From assembly GCA_900543295.1 (NCBI GenBank), contig UQQY01000063.1, forward strand, positions 1 through 10,809: a stretch of 10,809 bases of DNA. The letters are read 5' to 3'. The stretch comes from an uncultured Oscillospiraceae bacterium. Lineage in GTDB: Bacteria; Bacillota; Clostridia; Oscillospirales; Ruminococcaceae. A program made the translations under genes and the position numbers. How positions within the stretch are numbered: the first letter of the stretch is position 1; every line of letters starts with the position of its first letter. Below the pieces are notes generated by a model. That model did not search any database, was not told the origin of the DNA, and was given only the letters and a program-made list of their open reading frames with translations. Below, in pieces: positions 7,371 to 10,809 of this stretch.

Positions 7371-7410
7371 AAAGGAGTATAAAGAAGAAATGAAAAGAGG
7401 ATTTCAGTAA

Positions 7411-8826
7411 TTAGCTGTCTGCGTTGGCGTGCGACTGTTCCGCCAGTGTAACAGTCGCTGTTCCTGTCTTCCCGCCGCGGGTAATGGTGATTTTTACCTG
7501 ATCGCCCACACTGTAGTCATCTAGCGCAGTAGTAATATCAGAGGAACTGGAGACTTCCTTATCTCCAACCGCAACAATGCGGTCACCGGCCTGCAAGCCT
7601 GCTTTCTCCGCATTAGAGCCTTCCTCCACGCTTAAGATATATACGCCGAGCGTATCAACACGATACATCATTGCAGTCTGCGCGTCCGAAATATCCACAA
7701 CACTTAATCCAAGAGAGACCCGACCCGGAACATACCCGTTTTTAATCAACGCATCTGTAACTTCTTTTACGGTATCGGAAGGAATTGCAAAGCCGAGGCC
7801 CTCAACATCATCGCCGCTTGATTTTGCATTGATGATTCCCACAAGCTCTCCCTTTGAGTTGAAAAGACCGCCGCCGGAATTTCCGGGATTTACGGCCGCA
7901 TCCGTCTGTAAAAGATTCATAGTATGACCGTCAACTGTGATTTCGCGGTCAAGCGCGCTGATGATACCGCTTGTAACGGTACCGCCAAGCTGTCCGAGCG
8001 GATTGCCGATTACGATTGCCTGTTCGCCGACCTTCAAGTCTGAAGAGGAACCGAATACTGCCGGCTGAAGCCCGGAAGCTTCAATCTTTAATACGGCAAG
8101 ATCCGTTTTTTCATCTGTGCCGATAAGCTGTGCCTCATATTGTGTCCCGTCGCGTAAGGTGACGGTGATTTTATCAGAATCCTCGATTACATGGTTGTTC
8201 GTTACAATGTACCCGTCCGCCGTTACAATAACGCCGCTTCCGGCACCGGTCTGAATCTGCTGTTGAAAAAAGCTGCCCGTTGTTACGTTTTCGGTTGTAA
8301 TTTCGACCACGCTGTTGGCCGAAAGCTCCGTCACCTCGCTGGCAGTAGTCGCGGCTGCGGCTGAACCGTCTCCGGTTTGCAGCACGCTGTCTCCGGCGCT
8401 GCTATCTTTCGCCGTACTGTCCTCTGCATTAAAAAACGGCAGACCATTTTGCATAACAGCGTATCCGGCCGCACCGCCTGCAAAGCTGAACACAAAAGCG
8501 CAGGCAACCACTAAAGCGAGCCACGCGCCGCGATGCGGTTTTTTCTCTTTTTTAAGTTTTGTCTTTTTTGGTTGCGGAATATTAGACGCATACGGCATGC
8601 CCTGCGGCGCGTAATAAGACGAGTAAACTGGGGCAGCCTGCGCCTTTTCTGCCCAATCCTGTGCGCCGGTTGTATCGACTGTTTCCGACGCATTCATCGT
8701 GTTATCTGCTGCCGGGCTTTCTCCGGAAAGATCCAGCGCGCCTTGAACGCCGCCGGCCGGCTGTGAGGATATGGAATTTTGTGCGTTATCATAATCCGAT
8801 GGAACAAATCCGTTTTGATCTGTCAT
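7411..8826 (-). CDS. htrA: HtrA/DegP-family membrane-anchored serine protease with one PDZ domain
   Basis: A 471-residue protein that degrades misfolded envelope proteins. The N-terminal 95 or so residues are cytosolic, Ser/Gln/Pro/Asn-rich, and end in a strongly basic stretch (KKTKLKKEKKPHRG). One transmembrane helix follows (about 100-125). An Ala/Ser/Thr linker leads to a trypsin-like domain on the outer face, with a catalytic triad of H212 (TNNHVI), D242 (TDLAVL) and S317 (NPGNSGGG). Residues about 372-462 form one PDZ domain with the LGLSV start and GLQAGDRIVAVGD core. One PDZ is typical of Gram-positive HtrA; E. coli DegP has two. Start: ATG 8826-8824 lies 8 nt after GGGGAGG. The frame extends further upstream, but that part crosses the promoter. 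The gene is divergent from the ferredoxin-like gene. Which htrA paralogue this is cannot be told from one locus. Confidence 0.93.
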   Translation of the reverse strand: MTDQNGFVPSDYDNAQNSISSQPAGGVQGALDLSGESPAADNTMNASETVDTTGAQDWAEKAQAAPVYSSYYAPQGMPYASNIPQPKKTKLKKEKKPHRGAWLALVVACAFVFSFAGGAAGYAVMQNGLPFFNAEDSTAKDSSAGDSVLQTGDGSAAAATTASEVTELSANSVVEITTENVTTGSFFQQQIQTGAGSGVIVTADGYIVTNNHVIEDSDKITVTLRDGTQYEAQLIGTDEKTDLAVLKIEASGLQPAVFGSSSDLKVGEQAIVIGNPLGQLGGTVTSGIISALDREITVDGHTMNLLQTDAAVNPGNSGGGLFNSKGELVGIINAKSSGDDVEGLGFAIPSDTVKEVTDALIKNGYVPGRVSLGLSVVDISDAQTAMMYRVDTLGVYILSVEEGSNAEKAGLQAGDRIVAVGDKEVSSSSDITTALDDYSVGDQVKITITRGGKTGTATVTLAEQSHANADS

Positions 8827-8851
8827 GATGAATACCTCCCCGTTTGAATTG

Positions 8852-8879
8852 TCTATAGTGTACCATTTGATTTTGAAAA
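8852..8879 (-). promoter_or_regulatory. probable promoter of htrA
   Basis: On the minus strand TTTTCA (8874-8879), a 16-nt spacer and TATAGA (8852-8857) precede the GGGGAGG ribosome site. The predicted start near 8845 gives a leader of about 20 nt. The boxes match the consensus only moderately. No CssR-like direct repeat was recognised. Confidence 0.35.
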
Positions 8880-8943
8880 ATATGTAGTGGACTCGTGGGA
8901 AAGCAAATGTGATAGATTTTTGTAAACAGGACGGTATGTACGC

Positions 8944-8972
8944 TTGACAGTAAAACAGAGACATGATACGAT
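8944..8972 (+). promoter_or_regulatory. promoter of the membrane ferredoxin gene
   Basis: A perfect -35 TTGACA (8944-8949), a 17-nt spacer and -10 TACGAT (8967-8972). The -10 box is preceded by TGA, an extended -10 element. The predicted start near 8979 leaves a leader of about 20-30 nt. This also shows that a TTG at 8944, in frame with the gene, is not its start codon. Confidence 0.65.
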
Positions 8973-8997
8973 ACAAAAAACGCATGAGAAAGAAAGG

Positions 8998-9831
8998 ATG
9001 AGTCCGGTGAAGAAATACGGCGGCATCATTCTGATTTGGGCGCTTTTCGAGGCGGTTGCCGTTGTGCTGTGGATCACGCTTCACAACATCTTTTATTTAT
9101 TTAACTTTTCTTATATCGGAACCTGTCTTTCACTCGGTCTGTTCTTCTATACAAAAAAAGTACCGTATGCACGGCGCGTGGTGCAATTCGCCGTCGGCCT
9201 GTACATGCTTGTTTATCTCGGTATCCTATCGCAGGAAAACATGCAGATTGAAGGGTTCTGGTATTATCTGTTTTCCGGCGTGTTCGAGGCGGCCGTCATC
9301 CACTATGCAGTTGCAAAGATATTCGGTCCCCTGCTGTTTGGACGCGGATGGTGCGGATACGCCTGCTGGACGGCCATGGTTTTGGATCTCCTTCCCTTCC
9401 AAACACGGCAGACTCCAAGAAAGCGCTGGGGATTTCTCCGCTATGTGTTTTTTGCCTTATCTCTGCTGTTTGTCAGCGCGCTGTTTCTCTTTCAGATTCC
9501 GGATATGCAACGGATCATGTTCTGGTGCTTTCTCGCCGGAAATGCACTGTACTATGCAGTCGGAATCGCCTTGGCTTTTTTGCTGAAGGATAACCGCGCC
9601 TTCTGCAAGTATCTTTGTCCTGTCGCCGTATTTTTAAAGCCTGCCAGTTATTTCTCCCTTATGCGGGTGAAAAACGACACCGAAAAATGTATTTCCTGCA
9701 GTGCTTGCAGACGTATCTGCCCAATGGATGTCGATGTTCCGGATAATTCCCGCAAGCGAAAACGCGGAACGGAATGTATCCTCTGCATGAAGTGCATCGA
9801 GACATGTCCTAAGAAATCCCTTCATCTCTGA
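8998..9831 (+). CDS. polytopic membrane [4Fe-4S] protein (NapH/NosR-C-terminal-like)
   Basis: A 277-residue protein with five or six hydrophobic segments before a cytosolic ferredoxin tail. Two membrane-edge cysteine pairs, WCGYACW (C119/C123) and CKYLCP (C203/C207), match the Fer4_5 pattern of NapH, NosR and YccM-type proteins. The tail carries two classical CxxCxxCxxxCP motifs: C231/234/237/241 and C260/263/266/270. All eight cluster ligands are intact, so it should hold two [4Fe-4S] clusters and pass electrons to or from a membrane quinone or thiol partner. No nap, nos or rnf genes are adjacent, so the partner is unknown. Start: ATG 8998 directly follows AAAGG, whereas the in-frame GTG at 9007 (MKKYGG) has AAAGGA at a better 8-nt spacing and may be the true start. 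It could be cotranscribed with fruK, 98 nt downstream. Confidence 0.85.
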   Translation: MSPVKKYGGIILIWALFEAVAVVLWITLHNIFYLFNFSYIGTCLSLGLFFYTKKVPYARRVVQFAVGLYMLVYLGILSQENMQIEGFWYYLFSGVFEAAVIHYAVAKIFGPLLFGRGWCGYACWTAMVLDLLPFQTRQTPRKRWGFLRYVFFALSLLFVSALFLFQIPDMQRIMFWCFLAGNALYYAVGIALAFLLKDNRAFCKYLCPVAVFLKPASYFSLMRVKNDTEKCISCSACRRICPMDVDVPDNSRKRKRGTECILCMKCIETCPKKSLHL

Positions 9832-9846
9832 CATTCCTCATCGATA

Positions 9847-9860
9847 TATCAGCGGTTTCC
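9847..9860 (-). promoter_or_regulatory. weak cre-like catabolite-repression site upstream of fruK
   Basis: Read on the minus strand, the 14-mer GGAAACCGCTGATA matches the cre consensus TGWAANCGNTNWCA at 9 of 11 defined positions. It overlaps a GCGG-TTT-CCGC hairpin (9852-9862). Its place about 70 nt before a sugar-kinase gene makes CcpA control conceivable, but two mismatches leave it uncertain. A second short repeat, CCCC-AAA-GGGG (9885-9895), lies in the same gap, and no clear promoter for fruK is visible. Confidence 0.2.
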
Positions 9861-9929
9861 GCCCACATTTCGGCCATATGCTCTCCCCAAAGGGGCAAAG
9901 CCATTAAAACAGGCAAAGAGGTTCTTACT

Positions 9930-10809
9930 ATGATTTATACCGTTACATTAAATCCGTCTCTCGACTATATTGTAAGGACAAAACGGTTTTCCGCAGGAGA
10001 GATAAACCGCACGGAAAGCGAGGCGATTTATCCCGGTGGAAAAGGCGTCAATGTTTCGATTGTATTAAAAAACCTCGGAATTTCTTCCAAGATACTGGGA
10101 TTCTGTGCAGGTTTTTCCGGAAAAGAAATCTGCCGTATGCTCGAACAATACGGCTGCGACTGTGACTTTGTTTCAGCAAAAACAGGCTTTTCCCGCATCA
10201 ACATAAAAATTAAGGCGGATGTGGAAAGCGAGCTGAACGGACGAGGGCCGACACTGTCTGAACTTGAAACAGCACAGTTCTTTTCAAAGCTTGATGGGCT
10301 TCAGTCGGGCGATATTCTGGTTTTAGCCGGCAGTATTCCCACCGCTCTTCCTGCCGATATTTACGAACAAATATTAAAACGGCTTTCAAAAAAAGGCGTC
10401 CAATTTGTGATCGATACCTCCGGCGAATCCTTGATGCGCACGCTCGATTATCAACCGTTTCTTATCAAGCCGAATCATCATGAACTGGGCGCACTGTTTG
10501 ACACAACGATATCCTCTCAGGAAGAGGCCCTCTTCCATGCAAAGAAGCTGCAAAAATGCGGTGCCCGCAATGTTTTGGTTTCGTTGGCTGGGATGGGTGC
10601 AGTTTTGCTGGATGAAACCGGTGCAGTCTATCAAAGTGAAGCTCCAAAAGGAGCCGTTGTAAACTCCGTAGGAGCAGGAGATTCCATGGTAGCAGGCTTT
10701 CTGGCCGGATACTTGAAAACGCGTCAGTATGAAACCGCATTTTATACCGGTATTGCGGTGGGATCCGCTACCGCTTTTACAGAGTGGCTTGCGAAAAAAA
10801 ACGAAATCA
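9930..10809 (+). CDS. fruK: 1-phosphofructokinase, PfkB family (3' end cut by window edge)
   Basis: The first 293 residues are present, with no stop; family members are about 300-310 residues, so only the last few are missing. The enzyme phosphorylates fructose 1-phosphate, the product of the fructose phosphotransferase system, to fructose 1,6-bisphosphate. Diagnostic parts are the opening MIYTVTLNPSLDYIV, the PfkB signature YPGGKGVNVSIVLKNLG (34-50), the substrate loop INIKIKAD with NGRGP, KPNHHELG (180-187), and the anion hole NSVGAGDSMVAGF (245-257) with catalytic base D251. The GGKGVNVS plus NGRGP pattern fits FruK better than tagatose-6-phosphate kinase LacC, a close relative. Start: ATG 9930, with AAAGAGG (9915-9921) 8 nt upstream. 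The usual upstream regulator fruR is absent here; fruA, the transporter, may follow beyond the window. Confidence 0.93.
   Translation, partial: MIYTVTLNPSLDYIVRTKRFSAGEINRTESEAIYPGGKGVNVSIVLKNLGISSKILGFCAGFSGKEICRMLEQYGCDCDFVSAKTGFSRINIKIKADVESELNGRGPTLSELETAQFFSKLDGLQSGDILVLAGSIPTALPADIYEQILKRLSKKGVQFVIDTSGESLMRTLDYQPFLIKPNHHELGALFDTTISSQEEALFHAKKLQKCGARNVLVSLAGMGAVLLDETGAVYQSEAPKGAVVNSVGAGDSMVAGFLAGYLKTRQYETAFYTGIAVGSATAFTEWLAKKNEI

Noticed and set aside
8944..8997. TTG at 8944 as start of the membrane ferredoxin gene
   Set aside because: That TTG is part of the -35 box TTGACA, so transcription would begin downstream of it.
8827..9084. Extended htrA start giving an 86-residue N-terminal addition
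   Set aside because: The extension crosses the probable htrA promoter and overlaps the divergent ferredoxin gene; ATG 8826 has a GGGGAGG at 8 nt.
9930..10809. Tagatose-6-phosphate kinase (LacC) identity for the PfkB gene
   Set aside because: The N-terminal signature and substrate loop fit FruK better and no lac/tagatose genes are present; LacC remains a distant alternative.

Overview
The window looks like chromosome of a low-to-mid GC Bacillota, most likely a gut-type Clostridia (Oscillospirales or Lachnospirales are plausible). Grounds: strong AGGAGG-type ribosome binding sites, sigma-A-like promoters, an HtrA with a cytosolic N-terminal tail and one membrane anchor, a GH36 alpha-galactosidase and a Firmicutes-type FruK. 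Genus cannot be read from the sequence. No rRNA, tRNA, CRISPR array, insertion sequence, phage gene or attachment site was seen.

Layout. 1-66 (-) may be the first 22 codons of a gene running off the left edge. 67-426 has no supportable gene. 427-726 (+) is a small XRE-family regulator whose start codon is uncertain. It converges on a probable two-gene minus-strand operon: a metallo-beta-lactamase-fold hydrolase (4021-4869) followed 44 nt later by a 1048-residue fusion of an endonuclease-Q-like PHP nuclease with a UvrD/PcrA-type SF1A helicase (830-3976). Divergent from that operon is a cytosolic GH36 alpha-galactosidase (5101-7278). A 19-bp perfect stem-loop (7324-7370) lies between it and the convergent htrA-type membrane serine protease (7411-8826, -). 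Divergent from htrA is a polytopic membrane protein with NapH-like cysteine pairs and two [4Fe-4S] ferredoxin motifs (8998-9831, +). fruK, 1-phosphofructokinase, begins at 9930 and is cut by the right edge.

How it fits together. The most interesting part is the nuclease-helicase fusion. Its N-terminal half has the PHP metal-site motifs, four-cysteine zinc site and tail of endonuclease Q, an enzyme that nicks 5' of deaminated bases and abasic sites. Its C-terminal half has a complete set of SF1A helicase motifs. QLSLF ends the nuclease half and QMSLF forms the last five residues; both resemble bacterial sliding-clamp binding motifs. This suggests one polypeptide that nicks at damage, unwinds from the nick and docks on the replication clamp. 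The rest is ordinary housekeeping and sugar metabolism: alpha-galactoside hydrolysis, fructose-1-phosphate phosphorylation, envelope protein quality control and a redox protein of unknown partner. The mix does not look like a mobile island.
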